Shown here piece by piece: positions 21,078 to 32,591 of a stretch of 64,000 bases of DNA. Each line of letters opens with the position of its first letter. Within the stretch, counting starts at the first letter, position 1. A program made the position numbers and the translations under genes. Where the stretch lies: positions 15,260,001 to 15,324,000 of the forward strand of contig NC_073359.2 of the NCBI RefSeq assembly GCF_027580225.2, in the 5' to 3' direction. The stretch is from Misgurnus anguillicaudatus (taxonomy: Eukaryota; Chordata; Actinopteri; Cypriniformes; Cobitidae). The notes under the pieces are model-generated. The model was not told the DNA's origin and did not search any database. It was given only the letters and a program-made list of their open reading frames with translations.

Positions 21078-23900
21078 TTATGCGAATGCTTTGTTGAAGA
21101 GAAAAGTTTTAATTCTAGATTTAAAATTATCGACTGTGTCTGATTCTCGGACATCGGTTGGTAAATCATTCCAGAGCTTAGGGGCTAAGTAGGAAAATGA
21201 CCTTCCACTTTTAGACACTTTTGATAGTCTAGGGATAATCAAGAGACCAGAATTTTGCGACCGTAGTGTGCGTGATGGATTGTATTCTGATAGTAATTCT
21301 CTAAGATATGAGGGTGCTAGGCCATTTAAAGCTTTGTAGGTGATTAGTGATATTTTAAATTGTATACGATATTTAACTGGTAGCCAGTGTAAAGATGCCA
21401 GAATTGGGCTTATGTGGTCATACTTTTTAGATCGAGTAAGTACCCTTGCGGAAGCGTTTTGAACTAGCTGAAGCTTGTTTACTTGATTTGCATGGCATCC
21501 CCCGAGTAGCGAGTTACAATAGTCTATTCTAGAGGTCATAAAAGCATGGATAAGCTTCTCTGCGTCAAATGTAGACAGTATATGGCGTATTTTCGATATA
21601 TTTCTAAGATGGAAGAATGCTGTGCGGCAGACGTTGGCGATATGACTATCGAAGGATAAGTTGCTGTCGAACATCACACCTAAGTTCCTAACCGTGGAAG
21701 ATGGCACCACAGTGCAGCCATCTATGTGCAACTTGTAATCTGACATATTATGTTTGTAGCGATTCGGTTCAATAATAAGTATCTCTGTCTTATTGGAGTT
21801 CAGCTTAAGAAAGTTATGTGCCATCCAGTCACTAACATCGCTAAGGCAGTCTGTTAGCTTAGAAAACGTGTGTGTTTCGCTGGGATGTGAGGAGATGTAA
21901 AGCTGGGTATCATCCGCATAGCAGTGAAAACTTATGTTATGTTTTCTGATAATGTCTCCTAGAGGTAACATGTATAACGAGAACAGGATAGGACCTAAAA
22001 CCGAACCCTGCGGTACACCGTATTTAACCAGGGAGTGATATGACTCTTCCTCGTTTACATAAACAAAGTGATAGCGATTGGTTAGATACGACCTAAACCA
22101 GGCTAGCGCCTGACCACTGATACCAACATAGTTTTCTAGTCTATTGAGTAAGATTGTATGATCTATTGTGTCAAAGGCTGCACTAAGGTCTAATAATATA
22201 AGAATTGAGATTTCACCACGATCGGATGTTAATAGGAGGTCATTTGTAACTCTAAGCAACGCTGTCTCAGTGCTATGGTGGGGCCTGAATCCTGATTGGA
22301 ACTTTTCATATGTACTATTATTTGTCAAGAATGTGCGTAACTGGCTTGCCACTACCTTTTCTAATATTTTCGAAAGAAAAGGGAGATTTGAGATTGGTCT
22401 AAAGTTATTAAGCTCTCCCTGGTCAAGCTGCGTTTTTTTAATCAGCGGTTTAATAACTGCTAGTTTGAAAGCTGTTGGAACGTATCCTATTTCTAGTGAT
22501 GAGTTAAAGATATTTAGAACCGGGGTTGACAATACAGGGAATACATCTTTAAGCAGTTTTGTGGGAACGGGGTCTAATATACAGGATGATGATTTGGATG
22601 ATGTAACTAGTCTAGAGAGCTCATCTATTGTAGTAGGTTTAAATGAATCAAGATGTTCGTATGGTAGTCTAGTGTTAAGTGAAGTAACGGGTAGAGTGGT
22701 GGCTGCCTGGATAGCTACGATGTTGTCCCTTATAGCCGTAATTTTGTTAGAAAAGAAGTTCATGAAGTCGTTACTATTGTGTTGAAGTTTACTATTGGTT
22801 TCTGTTTGTTCTTTATTTCTAGTCAGTTTTGCAACGGTGCTGAAGAGGAAACGAGGGTTATTATGATTCTCATTTATAAGCTTGCTAAGATAGGTAGATC
22901 TGGCAGTTTTAATAGCCTGTCTGTATTGTTTAACACTCTCTTTCCATGCTGCACGCCATACCTCTAACTTTGTGCTTCTATAATTTCTTTCCATTTTCCT
23001 AGTTGCCTTTTTGAGTGCTGCGGTGTGATGATCATACCATGGAGCTGGCGGTTTTTCTTTGATTCTCTTTTTTTCGAATGGGAGCAACGGCATCCAATGT
23101 GTTAGAACAGACATTGTTTAGGTTTTCTATTACAATATCTAGATCGTCACAGTTATCTGCTACATGTTTAATTTGGGACAGGTCTGGAAGAGTGCTAATA
23201 AATCTATCTTTAGTGGTGGAAATTATTGTTCTGGCTAATCTGTAGCATGTTGTGGATTGAGTGATCCTATCTAGAAGTACAGTGTATGACACAAGGTAAT
23301 GGTCAGAAACTGCATCACTCTGAGGTGATATTTTGATGTCATTAATATTGAGCCCGAGTGACAGAATTAAGTCTAATGTGTGCTTACGAGTATGCGTTGG
23401 CCCTGTCACGTTTTGTCTAATATTGAGAGAATTTAGAACATCCATAAATGCACGTCCTAGTGCATCTTTTGGGTTATCCACATGAATATTAAAATCACCA
23501 ACGATAAGAGCTTTATCTACAGTGACTACAAGCTCAGACAGGAAATCTGCTATTTCTTTAAGGAAATCTGCATGGTGGCCCGGAGGTCTATAGATTGTAG
23601 CTAAGGCAAAAGAGAGCTGTTTGTGGTTACGATCGGTTATTTCCATATTTAACAACATTAGTTCGAATGATTTAAATTTTACTTCAGATTTTTGGTTTAC
23701 TTTAAAAATTTTGTTGTATATTGTAGCTACACCACCCCCTCTCCCCTTTAATCGAGGTTCGTGTTTATAATAATAGTCTTGTGGGGTGGATTCGTTTAAA
23801 CTAATGTAGTCGTCTGCTTTAAGCCAGGTTTCTGTTAAACAGAGTGCATCTAAGTTTTGGTCTGTAACTATTTCATTGACAATAGGTTCCCAGCTAGCAA
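21078..23900 (-). pseudogene. L2 ORF2 endonuclease-reverse transcriptase, one frameshift
   Basis: The endonuclease part runs from about 23900 (EPIVNEIVTDQNLDALCLTE on the minus strand), through RLKGRGGGVATIYN, ATIYRPPGHH, LIVGDFNIHVDNP and SDHYLVSY, in a frame ending at 23032. The reverse transcriptase frame (21078-23114) overlaps it by 83 bases, implying one indel near 23070-23100 in an A-rich stretch. It holds [60 protein letters not shown] and the intact catalytic box [13 protein letters not shown], and ends [12 protein letters not shown]. Reverse transcriptase catalytic residues are all present, so this copy is fairly young. Confidence 0.85.
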
Positions 23901-24170
23901 AAATTGTGCGGGCCGAAAGCGGAATGATTAAAGCTAGAACACTTGGCCGATCTGCTTTATTTTTTTTTATTGCTCTGCGAACGCTCGGTTTTAACGCGGC
24001 CCGATTGCGGAACCCCGAGTGAGAGAACGTAAGCTCCCCCCCAATCCCGTTCCTTATTTGGGGTTGTTTAAACTTTGATCTTATTGATTAATTTTTATTA
24101 ATACTAAAATTGCTAAGCAACCGTTATGCAACAACAGAAAATAAAACACACAAAGTAGCACAAGGGTTTC
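23901..24170. other. Fragment of a CCCAGCTAGCA-ended element
   Basis: Sequence starting CCCAGCTAGCAAAAATTG at about 23889 interrupts the L2 5' side. It is GC-rich to about 24060 (GCGGCCCGATTGCGG) and AT-rich after. Similar CCCAGC-type ends occur at 5277 and 59810. No coding sequence is seen. Confidence 0.4.
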
Positions 24171-24174
24171 ATGT

Positions 24175-24409
24175 TTAATGCATTTTTTATTTACTTGAAC
24201 ACACATTTTCTCTCTCTCTCCCTCTCATTCATTCTCGCTCTCATTCTCTCTCTCTCTCTCACACACACGCACATAAAAATCAATCAGTTCAAATACAAAT
24301 TTTCCAATATCAACATTTTTAACTTTAAAACGGTTTAATTCGTTGTCTATTCGCCCTCTGGCTTTGGCCATCATCCCTGTCAGATGCTATTATTTACTTG
24401 AAGACACAT

Positions 24410-24496
<87 letters not shown>

Positions 24497-24630
24497 AAAA
24501 TCAATCAGTTCAAATACAAATTTTCCAATATCAACATTTTTAACTTTAAAACAGTTTAATTCGTTGTTTATTCGCCCTCTGGCTTTGGCCATCATCCCTG
24601 TCAGATGCTATTATTTACTTGAACACACAT

Positions 24631-24666
<36 letters not shown>

Positions 24667-24785
24667 GCAAAAATCAATCAGTTCAAATACAAATTTTCCA
24701 ATATCAACATTTTTAACTTTAAAACAGTTTAATTCGTTGTCTGTCTATTCGCCCTCTGGCTTCGGCCACCATCCCTATCAGATGC
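24175..24785. repeat. Tandem triplication of the last-exon end of the DUF4806-type gene
   Basis: Three copies of one segment are in tandem: AATCAATCAGTTCAAATAC at about 24278, 24499 and 24672, each followed by a copy of the sequence encoding the protein's C terminus (TTCGCCCTCTGGCTT) and preceded by CT and CA microsatellites of different length. The rightmost copy joins the functional final exon (24729-24865). The other two carry duplicated C-terminal codons beyond the stop. Confidence 0.85.
24424..24491. repeat. (CA)n microsatellite
   Basis: Long uninterrupted CA tract, preceded by a CT tract, within the middle copy of the triplicated segment. Confidence 0.95.
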
Positions 24786-27395
24786 TAGCTGCAGCCACCT
24801 GGTGATGAGGAGCTCTATCTCCTTTTCTGTATTGTCTTTGGTCAGGGCATTCCGGCGGACTGCATCTGAAAAAACACAAAGATAAAAGTGGTCAGCATGA
24901 CCATGTGATTTTACTCATAAAACCACCAAAACTTATTTTGGATGCAGGGATACATTTCTTTTTAGTTTAGGAGCACATTCAAAAATTTAACCTTCCCATT
25001 ATAAGGAGATATTTGACTATAAAATTTTAACCTTATTAAATGTCAAATTCATAAATTAAGTTAGAATAATAAGAGGCATCTCTCATTAATAAATAAATAC
25101 TGTAATAATTCATCTTTGCACTGCAGAGGTGGCATATAACAGAAATGTGGCATTTAGTTATATTTACAGACTGTTTAATGAGACTCAGAAGTGGCATTTC
25201 AATTCCTGATAATGTTATGATGTTAATGTTTTAAATAGAGTTTGAATATAGAAATATTAAAACTAAAATAGGATTTTAAAAAATAGCCAATACGCTGTTA
25301 TTAGTGTCAACTGAGGGTGCACCCATAGAACCTGACGGCCGGTTGCATAAACATAGCCGTGACGTTAAGACTGCGTCTTAAGAATGAGTCTGACTAAATA
25401 GCAATTAGTTAGGGCTAATCATTGGATTTAGGGCTAATCTAAGTCTTCTTATTTGGATTTAAATTAGACCAATCTACCTTTCTATCTAACATACTTAAAA
25501 CAATTATGATCAGTCTTGAGGAAAAAAAATTCATGACTAACTTTTAAGAGGCTGTTTACACTTGGCATTAACATGCGTTTTCGTCGATCGCATCACAAGT
25601 GGACGACGTTAAGGCCAGTTGTAAACGGTGTTCAAAACGTTTTGAGCTCGTCCACCTTCGACCACTTTCAACCACATCCAGAGATAGTCAAAACCACTTT
25701 CGATCGGATCGCTTTGGAGTTGCGGAACGCATATGTGGTTGAATGTGTTCGAACAGACGCGACCGCCTTCTCTCCGCCCATTTATCTAATCTGAGGTATT
25801 AAACACAAATTTTACTTCTTTTTTTGACTTCTGGCATGAACACACACGGTGAACAGCACTATTTTTAGCCTTTCATTGATAAAACTAAAGCGGAGGATCT
25901 CCGTAGTTTCGTTTTGAAAGCGTGTGAAAGTTACACTATCCTATTTCATCAATTGCGCTGAAAATTCAGAGAAAGCTCTTGCATACACACGTACAAAACT
26001 CTGTGCAGTATGTTTACTTGCTAAACAAGCAGTGGACTCCGACATAATATTAGTTTGCGTCCATATAAACTCATAATTACTCCCGCTCGCGTTTGAATAA
26101 CAGCAGGGAGACTCGCCCACCGTCTCACGGACCGTCCCCTCACAGTATTCAGGACAGAAGCGGTCGAAAGGGGACAAAAGAGACGGATTTAAATACCAGG
26201 TGTAAACGTAATGTGTCTCTCTCGTCCACTTGTGATCCCATCGATGAAAACACATCTTAATACCAAGTGTAAACAGCCCCTAAGACTATTCTTAAAGGTT
26301 TATGCAACCGGCCATCGGGTCAGTCGCACTGTAGAGCCCTGTGATGTCACTACAGTGCAGTTTCCAGCACTGACACTCACCAAGAACCACACTTTTCAAA
26401 GTAAGTCCTTTGAATGCAGGCTTTCGGTTGGCCCCACTCCAATTAATGAGTCTCGCCAGCGAAGAGTTCATTGTCCTTTTCAGGACCCGCCCCACAGTGT
26501 CTTTTAGAGTCATACCTCCGACCATTCCAAGAAAAACAGTCTGAAACAAAAAGACATGTACCTTATTAGTTACTTAAGGAATATAGCATGAGTGAGAGTG
26601 GGAACTGACTTTTAGAAATGATCTGATTAAACCATAATTTAACTCACCAAATTCTTCTTTTCCTCTGGATTCTTTAATGTCTCCTCCAAACATTGTAACT
26701 CTTCAATAGTTGAAAGTGGGAGCCCAAAATGTGTTGGGTCTGGCGTGAAGTCTGGAACTGTTTGACTGCTGGAGATTTTTTGGAGCTGCACCAGGATGAG
26801 CAACTGCTGCTCTCTAATAGAATCGAGCTGGATGAGGATCTCCTTAGCAATTGCTGTAAGACACAAGAAAATGCAGGCATAGCAGATTACTAGCAAAACA
26901 TTGTACGTAGATATGTTAGAGTAAACCGAGAGAGATCACATTCCTACCTGTAGGCACACCCTCCCGAGAAGACCTGTGTTGTGTGTCATATACTTGTGGT
27001 GTGTTCTAAGAATAGAAAAGAAGAGGTTTTAATCTCATCACACATATACCAAAGTGATTTTTCTCTCCATGGGCTATAGAATAGCTTTCTTGCCCTTCTT
27101 ACTTGAAATCCAGTTTGGATTGATGTCTGACTTCTGCCAGCTGCTGCATGTGTTGGGGTGTCAGTAGGTGTAGCCCTCAGGCTGTTGATAGAGGAGACTG
27201 GAGACCACGGTGGTGGACTAGGCACTGTGATGTTCGCTGAAAGGGGAGAAGCCCAAGGACCTACAGAAATCCTACCTGTGGGCATAGCCCCCTCACAAGA
27301 CCGGTTATGTATGCCATGTAAGGGTGGGATGTGCTAAAAGAAAAGAAAAATATGTTTTAATCTCATCACACATATCAAATAAGAATAGGGGGAAA

Positions 27396-27426
<31 letters not shown>

Positions 27427-30400
27427 AGGAACTGTCAATGTCTCGATTGGGCCAGTGCTGCATGGTCATACAAGTTTACAATTTGCACGCATTTTCAAGC
27501 CTTGCCAATTTAAGCATTCAAGCGAAAGATAACTTGCATGCGCTGTGTGAGAAGAGCACACACTGGAAGCACTTACAGCTGCACGACAGCGTGGAAATAA
27601 CAAAATTAATTCTCGTTCACCTCTCCTTGCAAATTCACACAAATTTTTCTAAAAATGCCGGCCTTTGCGAGTAAACAGACGGTTATGAGAAATAGTAGAA
27701 AAAGGATGCATTCATAGCCTATCATAATTTCACCCGTGCATTAGTCTTAAAGTGGCAGCAACCTTCAGGTGTCTGCATTTTTAAATGTTAATCAAACTAC
27801 AAAAGAGGAAGTCACTCCCTGCTTTTCACTGAATAACGATTTTGTAACTTTAATTAGAATTAACCTTTACTTAATCTGCACAGTGAAGATATGCAGTGTT
27901 ATTTTACACAATTTCTGTTTCTGAAAAATACTGCTAGACCTACCTGAAATGCACAGATTTCGTAATTTGTATCTTTGTTCTATTGTATTTGTATTGCGTT
28001 GCTTGCATTTTATTTTTATTAACAACCATTAACTTGTCTTTAATCTTTGAAATTGATATTAGTAGTTTTAGCTGATTTTTGATAGCTGTAGCATCAAAAA
28101 TAGAATAGATAATTGTTCAATTTCACTGCTATTTAAAATATTGGGTGTCATAACCTTATTACATGGATAAAAAAAAAAACAATTTAATTCATTTATTACT
28201 TTTTTTGTGGTGGGGCCAGTGAAAAGTAACAGGGTTTCCTCAGGTTTCACCAAGTCAAATTTAAGACTTTTTAAGACCTTTTTAAGACCATTATGAGTGA
28301 AATTTAAGACCAACGCGACACAATGATCTCAGAAATTCTCAAAACATTATATTTTTTATTTTTATTATATCATTTTTTGACAAATAAAATCCACTAATAT
28401 GGGAAGATCAGTATGGTCAGCTGCTGATATGTGCCTTGTTAACATGTTCTCCACTTTTTCCACCCATACGTTATATGCATAAATATGCACTATACCGCAA
28501 TCGCATTTATTGGCCTCTCTAATTACACAGTAATTAAATGAAAATGAAATTTACCATTAAAAGGCTGTTTGTGGTTTGTTGTGTGTTGCAAACAAGACCG
28601 TTTCTAAATCCGAAGGTTGTAGCCTCCAGAGGTCGCATTTGTAGGTTGATTACATCATCAAGATTAGCAGATTAAAGTCAAGGGAGTAAACGCGCATGGA
28701 GCAGTGAGATAAACAAAAGCTTCCTAAGTGAAAACTGTGTAACACTAAATTTGACTTGTTGGTGGCTCAGGGGACTCGACGGCCTGACTGTTTAAGTTGA
28801 TTTTCAATAAAGCAGTGTTGATTTTTTCGCTTCTGGGTCCTCTGTTTCAGAACCTGGCAAATGCTCAGGTAAGCCACGGGCTAGTTGGTTCAATTTAACA
28901 CAGAAAAGATTTTTGCTTTTATAAAACTGCAATTATACTAACAGTATACAGTCAGATCACAACACCTGAAATATAGCTTATGGCATGAATTGCGTGGATT
29001 ATAATAGCCTACATTTGTATTTTCTTTGAAAAATGATGATTAAAAACTGGACTGAAGTGCGATTCAGTGACGCGCGAAGAACTTTTCCTTTTAGAAGCCT
29101 CCCCATCAAACACTTTCTTCATCCGTCACTGATTAGTTTTACAGCATTTTCAATTATTATTTTATTTTTTGCGGACAACGCTTTTCGGGAATAAACAGAG
29201 GTAAGAAATTTAAGACTTGGGTTAATTAAATGTAAGACCTAGGATGAAAATCTGGCTGTTTTTAAGACTTTTATGGCCTTAAATGTAACTTTCTGAATTT
29301 TAGACTTTTTAAGACCCCGCGGGAACCCTGAAGTAATCATTGAATCGAAATCCAATCAATTTGAGATCTAGTTCATCTGAATCTATTTGAGACATCTGAA
29401 ACAATACCCAGCCCTAATACCAAAGTGATTTTTTTCTCTCAATTGGCTATCTCGCCCTTCTTACTTGAAATCCAGTTTGGCCTGATGTCTGACTTCTGCC
29501 AGCTGCAGCATGTGTTGTGGTGTCAGTAGGCGTAGCACTCAGGCTGTTAGTAGTGGAGACTGGAGACCACGGTGGTGGACTAAGCGCTGTGATGTTCGCT
29601 GAAAGGGGAGAAGCCTGCGGACCTACAGAATTTCTACCTGTGGGCACAGCCTCCTCACAAGACTGGTTTTGTGTGCCATGTATGGGTGGTGTGGTCTAAA
29701 AGAACAGAAAAGTTGTTTTAATCTCATCACACATATACCAAAGTAATTTTTCTCTCCATGGGCTATAGAATAGCTTTCTTGCCCTTCTTACTTGAAATCC
29801 AGTTTGGTCTGATGACTGACTTCTGCTAGCTGCTGCATGTGTTGGGGTGTCAGTAGGCGTAGCACTCAGGCTGTTGGTAGTGGAGACTGGAGACCACTGT
29901 GGTGGACTAGGCGCTGTGATGTTCGCTGAAAGGTGAGAAGCCCATGGACTTGCTGACGAGTTGTTTGCATCAGAAGGGGTCTCAGAAATATGGCCTGGGG
30001 ACCAAAAACCTTGAGCAGCTGGCTGACTACATTCACCTAGAGCTGTCACAAAGGTGCAATTGGCCATTATATTACTTTCACCCATATGTTTAATATAAAA
30101 GACTGATGGAAACCATTGTACCAACTGCAATAGGCCTACCATCAAGAGATGGGATGCAGGGGGCTGGTGCAAGTTGTGTGTAAGTTTTCTTTTTGGTTGG
30201 GGCACGAAGTGCAGCGGTCCTTCCCTGCTCCTCTTCCTCCTCTTCACTGCTGCTTACAATTCTTTTACATCCTCTAAAATGTATTACATTGGGATTTCAG
30301 TTAGTCATTACAGTGAATTAAAAAATTATATTAAATAAAAAAAATTTAAATTTTTATTTTGACAGGAGGTTGGGGTGCATTGTATGGGCCCTCTAGCTTG

Positions 30401-30896
30401 CGGCCTAATTGTTTGCCCAGGTGTATGGTAACCTTTGACACGGTCATTCAAATGCTTTGAAGGAAATTATGGGCCACTCCTACCTATTCTTTCTCTTCAT
30501 GTACTCTGGCCTGTTGTCCTCATCTTCAGTATTTAGATCAGAGGTAATTGTTGCCTCTAGCAGCTTTGCACAGGCAATCTCATACACGTCTGTCAAGAAT
30601 ACATTTATAAGGTCTAAATGGAATGGCTCCTTATTATATTACATGTGCAGTAAGGTTTCAATTCAATAAGTGTAGAATTGTGTCATTTGAGAATAAAGCA
30701 TTACTATACCATGTGAATACATCACACGGACTCTGAATCGATTCCAGTCAGCACCTGGCATCACCCCATCTTTAGTTGCCCTACGGAGCTTTGCAAGAGA
30801 TACAAAAGGGGGCCAGAAACTTTCACCTCCTTCCAGCCAATTAGAGTGGACAACTTCAACCTCATTTGAATTGACAAACTCCACGATATGATACAT
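24729..30896 (-). CDS. DUF4806-type protein, ten exons, apparently intact
   Basis: Splice sites and phases join ten minus-strand exons: 30896-30710, 30589-30484, 30273-30140, 30036-29792, 29695-29465, 27333-27103, 27005-26948, 26853-26648, 26540-26381, 24865-24729. They total 1,695 bases (564 residues) with no internal stop; every junction has AG and GT. The N terminus MYHIVEFVNSNEVEVVHSNW, with NWLEGGESFWPP, matches the start common in fish DUF4806 proteins. Exons 3-6 are acidic, then Ser/Thr/Pro-rich. Exon 8 has a helix with IREQQLLILVQLQ. Exons 9-10 (MTLKDTVGRVLKRTM, INWSGANRKPAFKGL, AVRRNALTKDN) look like the C-terminal DUF4806 domain. The function is unknown. It lies in the same orientation as the tnp2 transposase at 55-57 kb, so it may be the second protein of an EnSpm/CACTA-like element. 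That link is an inference. Confidence 0.75.
25337..26313. mobile_element. MITE with GGCCGGTTGCATAAAC ends in intron 9
   Basis: The left end GGCCGGTTGCATAAAC (25337) is mirrored by GTTTATGCAACCGGCC... at 26298-26313, with CTTAAGA motifs just inside both ends. It lies in the intron between exons 9 and 10 of the DUF4806-type gene and contains another element at 25550-26277. Confidence 0.75.
25550..26277. mobile_element. Nested DNA element with GGCTGTTTACACTTGG ends
   Basis: GGCTGTTTACACTTGG at the left and its complement CCAAGTGTAAACAGCC at the right form the start of an inverted repeat that continues about 55 bases with few mismatches (ATCACAAGTGGACGA / TCGTCCACTTGTGAT). Interior AT content and lack of frames suggest a non-autonomous copy. 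Confidence 0.75.
27399..27425. repeat. (AT)n microsatellite
   Basis: Short AT dinucleotide tract in the intron between exons 5 and 6. Confidence 0.9.
27430..28229. other. Intron sequence, nothing recognised
   Basis: Part of the roughly 2-kb expansion of the intron between exons 5 and 6. No frame or clear terminus is seen; the AATACCCAGCCCTAA sequence at 29405 on the far side suggests that an older hAT-like insertion encloses the stretch. Confidence 0.35.
28230..29330. mobile_element. DNA transposon, CAGGGTTCCC family, copy 2
   Basis: Ends are CAGGGTTTCC (left) and GGGAACCCTG (right). AAGTAA is directly adjacent on both sides (28224-28229 and 29331-29336), possibly the remains of an 8-bp duplication. 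TAAGACTTTTTAAGACC-type motifs cluster at both ends. It is the same family as 232-1440, in the opposite orientation. No transposase frame is seen. Confidence 0.7.
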
Positions 30897-30910
30897 TCTA
30901 TAAAAAAGAA

Positions 30911-31980
30911 GAAATGTAGATTGTCAGCTATAGAACAACATATTAACATACAATAACTTTTTAAAACAAAACATTAAGTGGGGCACCAATTATGATCATC
31001 AATGAATCACAAAAGCTAACTATGTGACTAAGAAACACTCTTTCATTCCCCTCTCAAATTCCAGTTTTTGCACAGCTAACTGCTGTTCTCTTTCTAAAAC
31101 TCTTCCGCAGCTACCACTGTGTCCTCATGCTCAGTACTGCATTTCACTGCCTCTAAATACAACTCAGCAGGGGTGTACAATCAACCACACCCTCCGAGGT
31201 CATCCCACCTTCAGAAGGCAAGAAGAGAAAGCGTAGGGTTGTAACACTCATACCTGCAAACTCACAAGAAGTGAAAAAGGTGCCAAGGTTCTAAATAAAA
31301 TCCTTTTAAGGGGGTCTGCGGGCCTCTCGCCAAGAGAAAAATTGAGAATTTAACATGCAAATGAAGCACTCTGGGACACTCAAATGAAAAAATTAAAAAG
31401 TCTCAAGTCATAATTTAGCAAATGTAAAATCGAAAAAAGAGAGGAAAAACAGAATTGTGAAGTGTTACATGAACCTACATTGATTATACTGTGTGTGATT
31501 TCATTTAACTCACTGAGCACGACAACGCTGTAATATGGGAAACGGCTGGGAACTACAACTGCCTCGTCGTTTGTATAGGTCATCATCAAGCGGTCTCATT
31601 TGAGAAAAATAACTGATAAATTGTAAAGAAAGCAAGAAATTACAGTATTCAGGGGTGCTGCTGGCCATGTGTGCCCCAAGTGGACTTTAACTGTGGTGCC
31701 CCTTTAGTTAAAAAAATAACAACAAAATCACACACAACTATAATATGTGTGAGAATACAACTTTATTAAAATGCTATTGTTAGCATTTATAATTGTATTT
31801 TGAGAGCAACACAAACTACAATTATACAAATATGAAATAATATATTATAGCCTATATTTCTGCATTTGTACCTGTGTAGCTAATGGACTTTCACTTAATC
31901 TAATGTGACAAAATGCTGTATATAACTTCATATATTTTGTATGCATGTTGTTGTGATTCATATTTATACAGAATGAAATG
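30911..31980. other. Upstream region of the DUF4806-type gene; repeat fragments
   Basis: The promoter of the minus-strand gene should lie here, but no TATA or known motif could be supported. A hAT-like end, CAGGGGTGCTGCTGGCC, is at about 31650 without a visible partner. Confidence 0.35.
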
Positions 31981-32369
31981 TTTTAAAGGGATAGTTCACC
32001 TCAAAATGATCATTTACTCATCCTCACGCTGCTCCAAACCTGCATGAATGTCCCCCTTCTGATGAACACAAAAGATATTTTGAGAAATGACGGCAAACAC
32101 ACAGAAGTGACCATTGACCTCCATAGTAGGAACAAAAAATATAATGGAATTTAATGGGTAACGTCAACTGTGTGTTTACCATCATTTATCAAAAGATTTC
32201 CAAAATATTTTTTCGAACTATGGAAGTCAATGGTCACTATCTGTTGTGTGTTTACTAGGGTTGGGCGATGTCCCCTAAACTGGCAGTTGACGATGGTTAC
32301 CTTAAACCATCGCGATGGACGATGATATCGTTAGGCGGGGGAAATTTTAATTTTTTCGTTATTATATAA

Positions 32370-32580
32370 TTAAGTGTGCTTGCAAAAGCACACTTATTGT
32401 TCTTCTTAAGTTTTATTATTAAGTGTGCTTGCAAAAGCACACTTATTGATCTTCTTAAGTTTTATTATTCTTATTATTATTATTAAGTGTGCTTGCAAAA
32501 GCACACTTATTGTTCTTCTTAAGTTTTATTATTAAGTGTGCTTGCAAAAGCACACTTATTGTTCTTCTTAAGTTTTATTA
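32370..32580. repeat. Four hairpin repeats AAGTGTGCTTGC(AAAA)GCACACTT
   Basis: Copies begin at 32372, 32421, 32485 and 32534 (spacings 49, 64, 49), each a near-perfect hairpin followed by ATTGTTCTTCTTAAG. The complementary 12-mer GCAAGCACACTT stands at the end of each large unit and at about 53360, so the whole array is bracketed by inverted 12-mers. Confidence 0.9.
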
Positions 32581-32591
32581 TTATTATTTTT

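Larger units (their letters stand above)
19553..23900 (-). mobile_element. L2 LINE (ZfL2-like), 5'-truncated
   Basis: Reading right to left, the endonuclease (from about 23900), reverse transcriptase (to 21078), a 1.5-kb 3' UTR and the tail near 19553-19600 (TATATAAATAAAATTGAATTG on the minus strand) are in order. The protein is colinear with the plus-strand copy that starts at 63474, so both belong to one family. The 5' part, including ORF1, is absent. Upstream at 23898 the sequence changes to a CCCAGCTAGCA-ended element. Confidence 0.85.
26948..29740 (-). repeat. Tandemly duplicated exon-intron unit (exons 5, 6 and short exon 7)
   Basis: Exons 5 and 6 are both 231 bases and nearly the same protein, sharing ASPLSANIT, PPPWSPVS and THAAAGRSQTS, then QTGFQ at the donor. 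The 3' half of exon 4 is a third copy. Exon 7 is homologous to the first 58 bases (NTPQVYDTQHRSSREGVPT) but uses an earlier donor. The intron sequence after each acceptor side also repeats (TTTTAATCTCATCACACATA). All units keep phase 0 at both ends (or join exon 8 for exon 7), so exon number can vary without breaking the frame. Confidence 0.85.
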
